Of a DNA stretch of 64,000 bases, positions 1 through 11,916 are shown in pieces. Location of the stretch: contig CM068580.1 of assembly GCA_035048485.1 (NCBI GenBank), forward strand, positions 38,350,085-38,414,084, in the 5' to 3' direction. The position numbers were made by a program, and so were the translations under genes. The notes below the pieces were generated by a model. The model had not been told where the DNA came from and ran no database searches. It saw only the letters and a list, made by a program, of their open reading frames with translations. Position 1 is the first letter of the stretch. Each line of letters begins with the position of its first letter. The stretch is from Pteria penguin (Eukaryota; Mollusca; Bivalvia; Pterioida; Pteriidae).

Positions 1-1036
1 ATTCATAAAAAATCGAGATATTGAAAAAATTCCTTCGCACCAGCATTCCTTACCATAGAAATGATTAAATGAAACCAAATGAATGCATCAATGTCTACTA
101 AAAGAAAATAATAACTCTTTAATGCATTAAAATAACAAAGTCCAAAATAAAAATGAAAAAACGTCAAAAATTTGATTTCGGAATGGAACCAAAAATATCA
201 ACACTTCTTCCCATATGCCTCTAAATCATTCCTATGCAGTCGGTTTGTCGCTGTATGCACCCGATCTGAATAAGAAGTTTGTTAAAGGAGGGTACCCTCT
301 GTGACCTACTTTTGTCTGTGGTGGTGCCACCTGTTCATGGATCCTGACAAAGATGACCACATTTGTCGGGGACCTTGAGTATTTGATGCATGCCAAGTTT
401 CATTGAATTCCAGCGAGTGGTTCCGAAGAAAAAGTTCAAACTGTGAAATGTTTACACCAATTATCCCACCCCCCTTTTTCTTGAAAGTCTTAAAAAATTC
501 ATAAAAAATCCAAAACATAAAATATTGAAAAATTTTCTTCGCAGTAGTATTTCTTACCATCAAAATGATCAAATTAAACCAAATTAATGCATCAATGTTT
601 ACTAAAAGAAAAAAATTTTCTGCATTAAAACTACTAAGTACAAAAAAACGTCAAAAATTTGATTTCGGAACGGAACCAAAAATAACAACACTTCTTCACA
701 CATCCCTCTAGATCATTCCTATGCATTCGGTTTGTCTCTGTATGCCCCCGGTCTGAAGAAGAAGTTTGTCAAAGGAGGGTACCCTCTTTGACCTACTTTT
801 GCCTGTGGTGGCGCCACCTGTTGATGAATCCGGACGAAAAACAACAACACTTGTAGGGGACCATGAGTACTACATGCTTATCAAGTTTCATCAAATTCTG
901 TTCAGTGGTTCTGGAGAAGAAGTCGAAAATGTGAAAAGTTAACGACAGACGACGGACGACAGACGACGGACAACGGACGACGGACGGTGATTGATCACAA
1001 TAGCTCACTTGAGCCTTTGGCTCAGGTGAGCTAAAA
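1..1036 (+). mobile_element. Hairpin-ended element, family 1 (left part cut by window edge)
   Basis: About two units of a roughly 497-bp tandem repeat (starts near 7 and 503) are followed by a GACGGACGAC-rich stretch (940-990) and the terminal hairpin AGCTCACTTGAGCC-TTTG-GCTCAGGTGAGCT (1002-1032), then AAAAA. The unit also occurs at 19980-20720, and an inverted copy of the family lies at 36457. ORFs here are not genes. Confidence 0.75.
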
Positions 1037-1039
1037 ATA

Positions 1040-1946
1040 ATTAATCATACAAAGTCGAATCAAACAAGGCATGTAGAAAATATGAGTGGAACAAAATGTT
1101 ACTGATGGACGGACAGATGGATATTGAAGAAACACAAAGTCTAAACTTTCCACCAAATGATACATTTTATGATGTATTCAAGTGTTTCTTTCAGGTATAA
1201 TCATTAAGACATAAACCGAAAAATAAATATTTGTTCAGAAGTGAAGAAAATAACTGTATACAAAGTGAATATTATCTGCTGACCATACCGGATCAGTTAT
1301 CAGCTGTTACCAATATGAATTACAAAAGGTCAATAAAGTATCTATTCAGCAATTTGAAATCTGTCACATGTATTTTCAAAAATTACAATTTTTGATATCC
1401 CATAATTGATAAATTTGTAATGTAGAACTGCAGCCCTTTTCACAAAAAAACTTACAAACTGTCATTAGTTTTTTAACTTACGATCTTTGTAAGTGAATTC
1501 GTTAGTCCTTTTCATGAACACGTTCTAGTCTTAATCCTCTATCTTCATGGAACAAAATAAAAAATGCAGTCAACTTTGTTCACTGTAACTTTCAACTTCC
1601 AACAAATATTTGTACTTCCTTGGTGTTAATCAGTCGTAGAGTCAGGGACAATATTTGACTATGAACTTAGTAAGTTTTTTTTAGAAACTGAACAAGTTCG
1701 TAAGCTTCTTCGTAAGAGAAATATTAGTCATAAGGGTTTTTTTTTTGTGAAAAGGGCTACTGGGTTTTAATTGTTGTATCCTGCTCATCTAAATTAAATC
1801 ATATCTTATCCAACTTGATAATATACAGGACAACTCACAGTACAATCAACAGAGTTACTGAAACATCATGCCAAATTAACCTTCCTTATGTCACATTTGT
1901 CTGGTGACACTGGCTTCCAAGGTTACATAATAAGGCTATTAAGACT
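1040..1946. other. No gene seen
   Basis: AT-rich sequence between the family-1 element and the 174-bp array. A loose inverted region around 1430-1760 (GCCCTTTTCACAAAAAAACT versus TTTTTTTGTGAAAAGGGC) suggests a decayed TIR element of about 330 bp. No coding evidence. Confidence 0.5.
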
Positions 1947-2468
1947 GCACATGTAAAAGACATGAAGCACGGCACCATACACATCAGAACACTAAGGCAG
2001 TCCACTTTAAGTTTGAATCTGCTCATTTAATTTTCATCAACATTTATCCTGCACATTAAATGTAATATGCCAGCTTTAACTAATATATAAACTGATCAAC
2101 TAACTGTAATAAAAACACTAGCACATGTAAAAGATATGCAGCATGGCACCATACACATCAGAACACTAAGGCAGTCCACCTTAAGTTTGAATCTGCTCAT
2201 TTAATTTTCATCAACATTTATCCTGCACATTAAATGTAATATGTCAGCTTTTACTAATATATAAACTGATCAACTAACTGTAATAAAAACACTAGCACAT
2301 GTAAAAGATATGCAGCATGGCACCATACACATCAGAACACTAAGGCAGTCCACCTGAAGTTTGAATCTGCTCATTTAATTTTCATCAACATTTATCCTGC
2401 ACTTTAAATGTAATATGCCAGCTTTTACTAATATATAAACTGATCAACTAACTGTAATAAAAACACTA
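1947..2468 (+). repeat. Three nearly identical 174-bp tandem units
   Basis: GCACATGTAAAAGA begins units at 1947, 2121 and 2295, giving two exact 174-base steps. The units differ by only a few substitutions, suggesting recent amplification. Confidence 0.9.
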
Positions 2469-2825
2469 GCACAGAGCCTCTACAAGAACCTAAACTCTAA
2501 CATAACTTACACATCTGTTTCATATGAGAAAATGTTTCTTCCTTGTGACTCTATAGACATCCAGGGTTTAAACTCACTTGGAATCTATAATTTCCAAAAA
2601 AATATGCTTAAAATTTGTATGACAAATAGAATAAACATATGACCTGGAGTATTCATTTAGATCAGCACAGTTATCTAGTTGCAAAAACTTTGCAAATTTA
2701 AAGAGACTCAAGTAAAGGTAAGTCATCAGCATCTGTGATTGTAGAAAATTTACCATAGCTCACGAAATGATTTAAGTCGTTGATTTTAAAGTCATGTGAA
2801 TTTGTTATTCACAAGTACACAATAA

Positions 2826-3679
2826 CAAGAGGCCCACGGGCCTTATAGGTCACCTGAGTATTGTGTAACAACTTTCAAATAACTTTGGTTCGTGTCTTAA
2901 ACCAGAGGTCATGAAATTCACAATGCACAATTTTGAAAGAGGCACTATTGCTTATCATTATTTATTTATAAACTTAGCATGCTTACTCTATTTACTTAAT
3001 ACCCAGAGATTGATTGGAGTATAAACAAAGAGAAAATGCATTTCCACTTTATAACCAGTCTTGTACCTCACCCCAAAAGAACCACTGACCCTGGGGCCAT
3101 TTATTTGGGGGGGGGGGGGGTTAAAAATAACCATTTTGCTAGATGCACCTTTTTTCATCAGAAATATATATACTTGGAACCCAGGAGCAAAGGAAAATAT
3201 ATTCAAAGAATTAATGTATTTTCACTATATAATCAATAAAGCCCCACCCTAACACCATAATACTGACCCTGGGGCCATAAAATTCACAATTTTGGTAGAG
3301 GCACCCTTGCTCATCATAACTATGTGCTTTGATAGAAGCAGAGAAGAAGATTTTCAAAGAATGTATGCATTTTCACTATATAATCAATAGGGCCCCACCC
3401 TAACATCAGAACCCTTAACCCTGGGGCCATAAAATTCACAACTTTGGTAGAGGCACTCTTGCTTATCATAACTATGTACTTAGTTGGTTTATTTAATACC
3501 CAGGAGCAGAGAAGAGGATTTTCAAAGAAATAATGCATTTTCACTATATAATCCATATAGGGCCCCGCTCTAACACCAGAACCCCTGACCCTGGGGCCAT
3601 AAAATTCACAATTTTGGTAGAGGCACTCTTGCTTATCATAACTATGTACTTTATTTGTTTATTTAATACCTAAGAGCAT

Positions 3680-3711
<32 letters not shown>

Positions 3712-4300
3712 CACTATATAATCAATAGAGAGCCCCACCCTAACACCAGAACCCCTGACCCTGTGGCCATACAATTCACAATTTTGGTAGAGGCACTCTT
3801 GCTCATCATAACTATGTACTTAGTTAGTTTATTTAATACCCAGGAGCAGAGAAGAAGATTTTCAAAGAAATAAGGCATTTTCACTATATACATTTTTAGC
3901 CCCGCCCTAGCACTAGAACCCCTGTCCCTGGGGCCATGAATTTCACAATTTTGGTAGAGGGCTCAATGCTGAATACAGTCATGTCAACAGTTTGGCTGCT
4001 ATGTGTCCAGGAGTAAAGAAGAAGATTTTGAAAGATTGCATTAATTTTAGTGGTTTTGGCCCCACCCCTCAGCCCCTGGGGGAGCAGGCACCATGAAATT
4101 CACAATTTTTGTTCCCCTTCAGCCATAGATGCTTTATGCCAAATTTGGTTAAAATTGGTTCAGTGGTTGCAGAAAAGAAGCTGAAAATGTTCAAATGTTA
4201 ACGCACGACGCACGACGAACGACGCACGACGAACGACGCACGACGACGGACGAAAACAGATAGCAATAGGTCACCTGAGTTTACTCAGGTGACCTAAAAA
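2826..4300 (+). mobile_element. Hairpin-ended element, family 2
   Basis: 5' tip CAAGAGGCCCACGGGCC...AGGTCACCTGAGTA; about six degenerate units of roughly 177 bp (CCTGACCCTGGGGCCATAAA-type); an ACGACGCACGACG stretch (4200-4250); then the hairpin AGGTCACCTGAGTTTACTCA...GGTGACCT (4268-4295) and AAAAA. The 5' tip and the hairpin arm share AGGTCACCTGAGT. Confidence 0.8.
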
Positions 4301-4355
4301 TGGAAGCAACACATTGATCAAACTCTACAAAGTAAGTTCTAACTTATGAATAATA

Positions 4356-5292
4356 CCATATTTACTCGAATGTAATACACACTTTTTTTTTCAGGCAATT
4401 TGACTCATCATTTTTTCACTGTGTATTATACATAGGGTTAGAAATTTGGAACTTTTTTTCCATGCTTTTAAGCTTCAGTTGCGGATTTAGAGGGGTACAT
4501 GTGTCCATTAAAGTATCTAAAGCCATCAATCAAACCCATGAGGCGTGAGACACGTCTATTGTCTGTATACTGTCTGCTTCCCGTAGTAAATGCCCGAGAC
4601 GATAACAGGAGTAGTGTCTACAATGTGCCATTCAATGAACAGGATAGAAAACTTGCACTGTGTTAATTAACAACGGTTTCTGATTAGCAGATTGTACAGG
4701 TAATGGTTTAGCCTTAATAGGTTAATTGATAGTTATGCAACAGGTGAAACTACTAGACCGTACTGCACAAGCATTGACAGTTTGAAAAACACTCATTCAT
4801 TCATTGTTTCTTTATTTTGTCTTAACAAACAATGGCGATTTCCGCATAAAGTTCATGTAAAATAGTAGACAAACAGGTTCATTCTAATGAGAAAAAAAAT
4901 TGAGGCAGTCATTTGGGACAAGGGTACTAGTTAAGAAATTTTAAGTCTATTCGAGTTTGATTGTAAATGAAATGAAAGAGATAAAAGCGTTGATATCACA
5001 CGATGATTAAAGTCTGGTCGTTCAGTGCTTTTGATAATACACCTTACGCGATTACATTGCAAAAGGTATACGGCAAAGCAAATTCAGTTGACAACATCAT
5101 TGATGTCATATATATGTGCCGAAAATCTTGATTGCGTCTCAAGGTCTTGCTGTTTCAACACGAAATTGACATTATATTTTGGATTTTTCCCCTACGTATT
5201 ATACATGGAGTTATACGTTGTTTCATGATTTTCGAGGTCATTTTTTAGGTGCGTATTATACTCTGGTTTGTATTATATTCGAGTAAATACGG
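4356..5292. mobile_element. 937-bp TIR element (MITE) with CCRTATTTACTCGAAT ends
   Basis: Left CCATATTTACTCGAATGTAA and the inverse of the right end CCGTATTTACTCGAATATAA match for about 20 bases, with TA on both sides (4354-4355, 5293-5294). Looser inverted similarity with repeated TATAATAC motifs extends inward about 150 bases. It occupies the intron/3' side of the pseudokinase gene just past its last visible exon. Confidence 0.7.
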
Positions 5293-5395
5293 TAACATGA
5301 ATACTCTGTAAAAATAGAATGCTATTGATAAAACTTGGTATAACCTTATGTACAGTATAGTGAAACTCTTAAGGATGTTCTGTGGCAGACATTAC

Positions 5396-5524
5396 CTCAG
5401 ACATTTCTATGGATGCCTGTACTTCATCACTTGGTGATGCAAGAGCATAGTAGAAATTCCCAAGCTTGGCTACATTCTCACTATCGATGTAGATATTGGT
5501 GGAAGTTATCAATCTATGAATGAT
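5396..5524 (-). CDS. EGF-receptor pseudokinase, catalytic-loop exon with HRL and NFY
   Basis: The exon encodes 43 residues beginning IIHRLITSTNIYI, which aligns with the catalytic loop (I/V)HRDLAARNVLV. The catalytic Asp is Leu (HRL, 5518-5510), while the Asn that helps bind metal remains (TSTN). Thirteen residues on, KLGNFYYALA aligns with KIADFGLAR, so DFG has become NFY (5458-5450). Losing both aspartates strongly suggests a catalytically dead pseudokinase. The exon is phase 0 at both ends with a TTTGTAG acceptor and GTAATG donor. The rest of the C-lobe (APE, DxW) should follow at lower coordinates; I found no exon for it between 1 and 5.3 kb, so it probably lies beyond the left edge, or the gene is truncated. 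Confidence 0.75.
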
Positions 5525-6453
5525 CTACAAAGAAAAAGTACATGCACTGATAATAATTCTCCATGGTGAGATATGGTCAATCAGTAACATTCACCTTTAT
5601 ATATATTACCATGATAAGCAGAAAGTGAGAGAGCTCTCACTAAAAGCAGACAAATTAACTTCCTGAAATGTCTTACAGCAAGGTTTGTTTTTCCAAAATG
5701 ACATCAGAAAAATTGTCTTTTGCATTGGATTTTGAATGATTTAAGTGAGAAAAAATTTTTCAAACATTTCACTGTCATAAGTACATGTATACAGCACAAG
5801 TGTGAACCAATGCTGAATTTTTTAAATTTAATTTTGAGTTTTATCACCTGTTTCTTTTTTGTATAAATCATATCATTACATGTGTTTGCAGAGCATCAAA
5901 ACTGAAGAAAAATGACTACAGACTGGGTATCTTTCATTGAATAAAAACAATTTGAAAATTAGAGTAAATGTTGGTGTTACACGATGTCATTCCAAAACAC
6001 CTGAATACAGTAAAACAACAATTACTTGTCAAATGTAAGGCATGACAGTCAAACTCCATTAGTATGAAAATGTTTTACATAAATGTTGAATGCAAATTTA
6101 GTAAAATTTGGGCCAAATTTGGTCTTCACAACACTTCTCCAGCGTTACTGAAAGAAGTACTGGTAGTAGTGGTTTCTAGCAAGCCTGCATTGTCAATGAA
6201 TGTGAAATTGATGATGATGATAATGATGATAATCAAGAAGACTTCATCCTTTTTAAGCAAATTTTATATTATAACATTGTCTTTAAAAACCCTGCAGTCA
6301 AGTGATTAGCAAAGCTCCAATAAGAAAAATGCATTATAGCATTATAGAAAGTAACTCTTGGAGCAATTGGCAATGTTAGAAAAGATGGCTTAAAATCAGA
6401 AAGCTAACACCTGTATTATGTATAACTAAACAATTAACACATTGAATACTGAC

Positions 6454-6629
6454 ATTGTTTTCATGTATAAACTGTAATCCTGTCAGTATATCCAAGGTGA
6501 ACTGCATCAGTTCTGTGAAGCATGACTTGAAAGCCACATTCTGCCAATCAGGTGTTGCATGTCGTAACCTCTGTAGATATCTCAGCAAGTCTCCTCGATC
6601 ACATGGCTTGAACACGTGGTACATGTAGT
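6454..6629 (-). CDS. EGF-receptor pseudokinase, hinge to alpha-E exon
   Basis: The exon encodes about 58 residues covering the kinase hinge, alpha-D and alpha-E. CDRGDLLRYLQRLR matches the receptor tyrosine kinase CxxGDLxxYLRxxR segment, and LMQFTLDILTGLQFIHENN matches the helix just before the catalytic loop. It enters in phase 1 and leaves in phase 0 at a GTCAGT donor (6453-6448). Reading through the donor gives a frame that does not resemble a catalytic loop, which supports the splice site. It joins directly to IIHRL at 5524. Confidence 0.75.
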
Positions 6630-6769
6630 CTACAATTAACCCACATCAACCATAATATATATAATATCTCTTGTTTTATTTGCTTTGAATTGTGAAGGTA
6701 TCTGGCAGATACACTGCACAAAATTTTAGACCTACTAGAAACAGTATGGAATCTTTTACGTGTCACATC

Positions 6770-6895
6770 TACCTTGACATGGGATTTGAACTTAAATGTC
6801 TTATCTGACAGACAGGCCAAGTTGGACTTGAACCTATCACATTTTGGTGATTAGCAAAGCACCTTATTAACTGAGCCAAGCTAGTTCTGGGTCTC
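6770..6895 (-). repeat. tRNA-like repeat
   Basis: On the minus strand: A-box-like TGGCTCAGTTAATAAGG and a good B box GGTTCAAGTCC. It is just 5' of the hinge exon of the pseudokinase gene, in the intron. Not a working tRNA, since the stems do not pair. Confidence 0.45.
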
Positions 6896-7018
6896 AATGT
6901 GTCAGAGGACTAAGCAGGCATGTAAATAACTTTGTGTGCATATCATGAAAGTAAATTATATAAGGCTTATCAACATATACAACACCATATAATTCACACT
7001 GAATGACTCTTTACCTTG

Positions 7019-7290
7019 AGGGTCATGTTAGTCCAGTGGTACATGTATTGCACTGTACATCAAACCCGGGTTTGATTCTGACTGTATGATCAGAGTTTTC
7101 TTTTTCTGACTCTATTTGTCCTTTGAATGAAACAAAATACCCTGAGGTACCGTGTCATGGTATACACTGGCAACTAAAGATCTGTCACTGCTTTGGGTGT
7201 GTCGGTATAGGGAAAAGACTATGAAGCAGTGCACCAGCCGGGTGCTGCTACCACACAAGGAAAATGATCTTGGAGTGGTGTGAAACAATA
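7019..7290 (+). mobile_element. Degenerate tRNA-derived SINE
   Basis: A-box-like TTAGTCCAGTGGTACATG and B box GGTTTGATTCT lie 40 bases apart. The body (CTATTTGTCCTTTGAATGA, then TCTGTCACTGCTTTGGGTG) matches a second copy at about 28430-28620. Intronic in the pseudokinase gene. Confidence 0.55.
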
Positions 7291-7699
7291 ACAAAACAAA
7301 TAATGATATTAAGGACTAAATAGTTCTGAGGGTTGAGGCCAGGCAGCTGCATAGTTCCAAATTTCTAACTTATGTGACTTATATGTATAAATAGACTGTT
7401 ATAAAAGGCACAGCTATAAATAGCTGCACATACATGTACACATGATTACTGTGAAATGAAAATATTGCAACCAGTAAATGTAATGTAAATGTAACCTTTC
7501 TGTTAAACAACCAAATTATTTCATAATTAACTCGGGTAATGTTAGTTAACAGAATCCTGTTTTTCATGCACTATTTCTATGTGAGAAAGGATTTAGGTTG
7601 TACTAAAAAAATTCCAATCTTTCAGAAGCTTGCTTGCCTGATAAATACTATACATCTGGAACTGTTAACACAATTCCAATCCAAAACCAAAACTTTTAC

Positions 7700-7807
7700 C
7701 TTGGTCATAACAAAACCCTATAAGACTAACAACATGGATGTGCTCTGGAAGTTTCCTCAGTATGTCTACTTCATGGACAAATAACTTCTGGTTCTGCTTT
7801 CCACACC
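7700..7807 (-). CDS. EGF-receptor pseudokinase, alpha-C helix exon
   Basis: This short exon encodes about 36 residues matching the alpha-C helix and beta-4 strand of tyrosine kinases: FVHEVDILRKL followed by HIHVVSLIGFCYD, against the family pattern FxxEVxILxxLxxHxNVVxLIGxC. The alpha-C glutamate that pairs with the beta-3 lysine is present (codon 7772-7770). It is phase 1 at both ends, with acceptor TTTTGTGTAG and donor GTAAAA. It is too short for a confident call alone; its phase fit and order between the neighbouring kinase exons make it convincing. Confidence 0.75.
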
Positions 7808-8423
7808 CTACACAAAATAGATAACAATAATTTATTTTACAATCAAAGGCCTGAAGAGCAACAAAGTCGTCCAGCTAAATTTGAATTAAAGGTTTCAAAA
7901 GTAGCAAAAATTGACCAGATGTGTTCATGACTTTCGTTGAATTCCGATATTTTTGGAATAGAGTAAAGATTAAAGCTTATGCACCAACAGCCATATATCA
8001 TATAGTATCAAAATGTGAATGAAAGTTGTCAGTGGGCAACATAGCTCTCCAGTGGAGCTTTGTCATAAAGAAAAAAATGTATGGTAAACAGTTTCTTGAT
8101 GGGGTCCGTTGTCATGAGGAAGTCAAAGGTTATAAGTGGTATTGATTATGACATCATAATAAAATTTTATTGTTCTTTACATCATTCTTGCAGACTTATC
8201 ATAAAGAATGTACAAGTGAAAGTGAAATCAATCGAACACCATTGCCATTTTTTCACAAAGTCAAAGATATATAGAAATGGACGAGTTGTTACCATTGCCT
8301 GTAAAATATGGAAGCCTTATGCTTAATTTGTTTTAAGATATGGTCTAGGTTACAGTTTTTGTCTACACTACTAACACTGATACTAGGGCTATCAGCTTCT
8401 ATATATATCATCCTAACACACTA

Positions 8424-9488
8424 GTTATTATTCCGTCCTTTATTCTATGTGCACATGTGTAAGGACTACAATGCCATACCGTTTGCTGTAATGACACAAG
8501 CTGATTGTGAATCACAATCGCGCTTTATCGGTTGATTTGGAATAAAAACTTCACATGTGAGTTCTACTTAATTTATTTTTTATGCATGCAATCTAAAATT
8601 CTGTCTTAATCCATGCTATCATCCTTCATATCCGCATTAAATTCTGTAGGCGATTTGAAAACTTTATCGGCTGCCGTTTTCTATGCTGTCATGGGCACTT
8701 TTCCAAATATGGGGAAGACCATGTGATATATACACATCATCTTTATTTAAGACAGACTGGAATTACCTGCTTTTGTTTGCTATAGCTGCGTGAAGAGACA
8801 AGTGACCATTGTCACTAAGAAGAGGCTATTCCCTCTCCAGCTAGTGTTATTTATAGGACTGGCGGTAAGGGCAGATATCAAGCTATACGCAGTGCGTGTA
8901 GATATTTTTAAAATTCGTCTGCAGTAGCATACATGGCATAAGTATACATTACCTGATGTATTTTACGAGAGGCTCCTGATGTTTGGCCTCGAGGATGTAA
9001 TTAATTTTGTCAGTATTTGTTGATTCTAGGTTAAATGAATGAAACAAAACGAAATCCAGTGAGATAAAAATAATCGATAACGTGTCAGTTGAACCTAGGT
9101 CAGCCTCTTTATGAATTAATGGTCACTTGTCTAGATATTTTCAGATCTTTGTGACACGCATTGCCAGTCTATATTTGGGATTCTATGAAATATTTTATTT
9201 GTTCTTTTTTATACTGAAATTTATATCTAAATATACTATATATATATTATTATACATATTTCAAAATTCGTATGATCGGTTTCCATATTGGCACTTATAT
9301 GTCAAATTTGGCATTGATCGGGTGTGTTACAAGCATTCTACTATGATTTCTCCAAATAAGGTAATATGTCACTTGGTCTTCTCCATATTTGGAAAAATCC
9401 CATGAAGTGCGATTGTAATTCATAATCAGCTTGCGTCATTACGGCAAATGAAAATTTTAACACACACAATAAGCGACTGAATAATAAC
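8424..9488. mobile_element. About 1.07-kb element with long terminal inverted repeats
   Basis: GTTATTATTCCGTC near 8424 and its inverse near 9488 begin a degenerate inverted repeat of about 110 bases (core: TGTAATGACACAAGCTGATT at 8490 versus the inverse of 9416-9450). Similarity resumes further in (CATGGGCACTTTTCCAAATA at about 8690). It lies in an intron of the pseudokinase gene and has no coding content I recognise. Confidence 0.65.
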
Positions 9489-10021
9489 AAGCTTAAGTGT
9501 TTTAGGGCAACATATTAATAATTCAAGTTATGCAAACCTATGCTTAAACCTATTTTTGTGCAATGAAATATCAATAACAAGGAAAACAAAGCCGGTTTTA
9601 CAAGAACTTTTACTACTTTAAGTACTTCAAAGAAGGTACTACTTTGTTACGTGAATTGAGATTGGCAATCAGAGGTAAAATTTTTACGATCGCTAGAAGA
9701 CTGTCAAGCAAATGCTCGACGCCTTAAAAAACCAATTCACCATGTTAACTCAAGAGATTCTGCTTAAGAAGGTTATATGCAGTATAACTCTGAGCCATTT
9801 CATATTCACTTTGAAATATTGCAGAGTTTGAGATACATATAAACCATTAAAACTTCATTTTACGGGCATTATTCTGATTGAAAAGTTTGATGAATATAGT
9901 GCTTTTATATAAAGTCACTTCACTGTAGGAGATGTGTATCTGTAAGTTTTTACTGCACATAGATGTATAAACATCTCATCTTCAGTGTGTTCAATATGCA
10001 TATATATGAGTGATTTCATAC

Positions 10022-10214
10022 CTTTGTGTACCACTTTGACATGAACAAGAGATTCTCCATATTTCCCACTCTTTATCTGACAGACTAAGAGTCCTCTAGA
10101 GCCTGCAAGTTCATCGTATATCTGCAGATCCTGTAGATTCAGCTGAAGGAAATTTTGTTTACCGTTCATCAGTGGTGAATTTTCTTGTATATTTTCCATT
10201 GTAAAACCAAATGT
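10022..10214 (-). CDS. EGF-receptor pseudokinase, juxtamembrane and kinase N-lobe exon
   Basis: The exon encodes about 64 residues, of which the second half reads as the start of a tyrosine-kinase-like domain. The segment DLQIYDELAGSRGLLV sits where the nucleotide-binding loop should be, but the usual LGxGxFGxV glycines are not in register. The beta-3 lysine is kept in VHVKVV (Lys codon 10037-10035). It enters in phase 0 and leaves in phase 1, joining the alpha-C exon at 7807 with no gap in the kinase alignment. The acceptor is TTTCTAG and the donor GTATGA. With the later exons this argues for a kinase fold with a degraded glycine loop. Confidence 0.7.
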
Positions 10215-10421
10215 CTAGAAAAGAAATGCTTTTAAAATGAAAACAATGTTTTATAAAGCAATTGTAGACTATATAAATGTACTTATTTTTGAGACAGTTT
10301 CTTTTCTTAAGGAATCTTTCGCCTTCTCATTCCTTTTCAATCATCATCTACAATCTGTTTATCTGTTTATCATATTTGTAGCAGATATGTAGTATGAAGG
10401 CTGTATAAAAACAAGTGGCAC

Positions 10422-11095
10422 AAGTGGACCTATATCGTTCACCTGAGCTCATTGAGCACATGATAAACTAAGACAGTATAAAATAGATTTAAAATTAAAT
10501 TAAAGTTAGAAGTTCATAACAGTCTCCAAGCCCAACACAACAACGTATCTCTATAGAGCACACTGATGATTAAGTATTTCATTCCTTGCAGCTTAACTAA
10601 AGTTGCAAAAGAGGGTGCCCTCTTACATCTGCTTTGGTTATCATGGATCTAACGCTGATCAGATCTAGCCAAAATACAACAACACTTATAGAAAACCGTG
10701 GGAATTTATTTCTAGCAAATTTCATCAGTATCTTTCCATTGGTTCTGAGTGATTGATTGATTGATTTTTGTTTAACGTCACACCACGAATATTTCACGTA
10801 TATGGTGACGGCATCTGCCTGATGCAGGGCATACAAATTTTTACCTTTGCAACGGACCCACACGAAGCAGTGAGGGAACTTTAACGTGCCATGCATACCA
10901 CGACACGGGGCCTCGGTTTTTACTGTCTCATCTGAAAGACAGGACACCGGCATGACCAGAGCGGGAATCGAACCCCAGCCTCCCAATCAGGAGTCCAGCG
11001 CGATACCACTAGGCCACGCCGGCTTCCATTGGTTCTGAAGAGTTCCACTGAACTGAATATCATATTAGTACATCCCTTTGCATTTTTAATCTAAA
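10422..11095 (+). mobile_element. Hairpin-type element, family 1, 3'-incomplete, carrying a SINE
   Basis: It begins with the family-1 head AAGTGGACCTATATCGTTCA and CCTGAGCTC and contains a degenerate family-1 unit (GAGGGTGCCCTCTTAC). The SINE at 10749-11033 is inserted in it. No terminal hairpin is visible. Confidence 0.55.
10749..11033 (-). mobile_element. tRNA-derived SINE, full length, 15-bp target duplication
   Basis: The 285-bp element is on the minus strand, with a tRNA-like head GCCGGCGTGGCCTAGTGG (A box), B box GGTTCGATTCC, a body, and a tail of ATCAATCAATCA. The exact 15-bp sequence TTCCATTGGTTCTGA flanks it (10734-10748 and 11034-11048), as expected for LINE-driven insertion. It lies in the intron between the transmembrane and N-lobe exons of the pseudokinase gene, within an older hairpin-type repeat. 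An ORF spanning it is not a gene. Confidence 0.9.
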
Positions 11096-11340
11096 ACAAG
11101 CTGTGTTTGTGAAACGCTAATGCCACCAGTGGCACCAAAGTCCAAAGTCCAAAAAACTGTCAAGGTCAAAAGGTCATCGACTTTGGTGTCATTTGAAAAG
11201 GCTTCTTCAGTTGAGTACACATGTCAAATATCAATTCTCTATCCTTCATGGTTCAAAAGTTATAGCCAAGGTTAAAGTTGACAACAGACAGACAAACAAA
11301 CAAACAAACAGACAGGACAAAAACAATATGTTCCCAATCT
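11096..11340 (+). mobile_element. Short element ending in (GACA/AACA) tract, same family as 42275
   Basis: Begins CAAGCTGTGTTTGTGAAACG and ends in ACAGACAAACAAACAAACAA and then GACAGGACAAAAACAATATG. The same end sequence, followed by a perfect hairpin, is seen in inverse orientation at 42280-42320. Confidence 0.55.
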
Positions 11341-11532
11341 ATCGATCTATCTAATTTAAAAATTCTTTTTTCAATAAAATCCTGTACATTTACATTATTG
11401 TTTCTCTAATACAATAATAACTACAAATGCCCTATCTGGACAAATACCTGCCTAACAGCAAAGCTCATTAACAACAAATTTGTTCATAGACTCACAATGA
11501 GTCTAGGTCAAGATCATGATATATAATTGTAC

Positions 11533-11735
11533 CTCTACAGGTGTATTCACGCTATCTATAGATGTTCTGCTCCGTGTATTCTTGGCACAGGTTTGTAAGC
11601 TCTTTCTTCGCACTATCACTGCTACAATCACTATGACTAAAACCGTCAAAAGAACAGCCGCCGTTACACTACTAGCTACAGCAATGGTACTGGTACCACT
11701 TGAATCTGATGCATAATCTGGTGCAGGTATTACCG
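11533..11735 (-). CDS. EGF-receptor pseudokinase, transmembrane exon
   Basis: The exon encodes about 67 residues: a Ser/Thr-rich stalk, then one hydrophobic helix of about 23 residues (STIAVASSVTAAVLLTVLVI and onward), then a basic stop-transfer segment RRKS. This is the layout of a type I single-pass receptor. Incoming phase 1 and outgoing phase 0 match the exons on both sides. The acceptor is TTTAAG and the donor GTACAA. The Ser/Thr-rich cytoplasmic juxtamembrane tail continues into the next exon. An ORF on the opposite strand here is a shadow of this exon. Confidence 0.8.
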
Positions 11736-11916
11736 CTTAAATAAATGAATCAAAAAGATAAAATACATGAGACATTAATATATAAATACATGTGCTTGAA
11801 TAAATTTCTCACAATTTAGGAAAGTAATGCAAATACAGTTTACAATCTGTGATACAAAGAATTTAATACATGTAAGTGAATCACCAGTACCGATGCTCAT
11901 AACAGATGTAACATAC

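Noticed and set aside
2574..2756. Candidate further exon of the pseudokinase gene (minus strand)
   Set aside because: It has an acceptor-like TTCTACAATCACAG, but the translation in any frame lacks the APE or DxW features expected after the DFG region.
10597..10986. 129-codon minus-strand ORF
   Set aside because: It lies within a tRNA-derived SINE with a 15-bp target duplication; the frame is chance.
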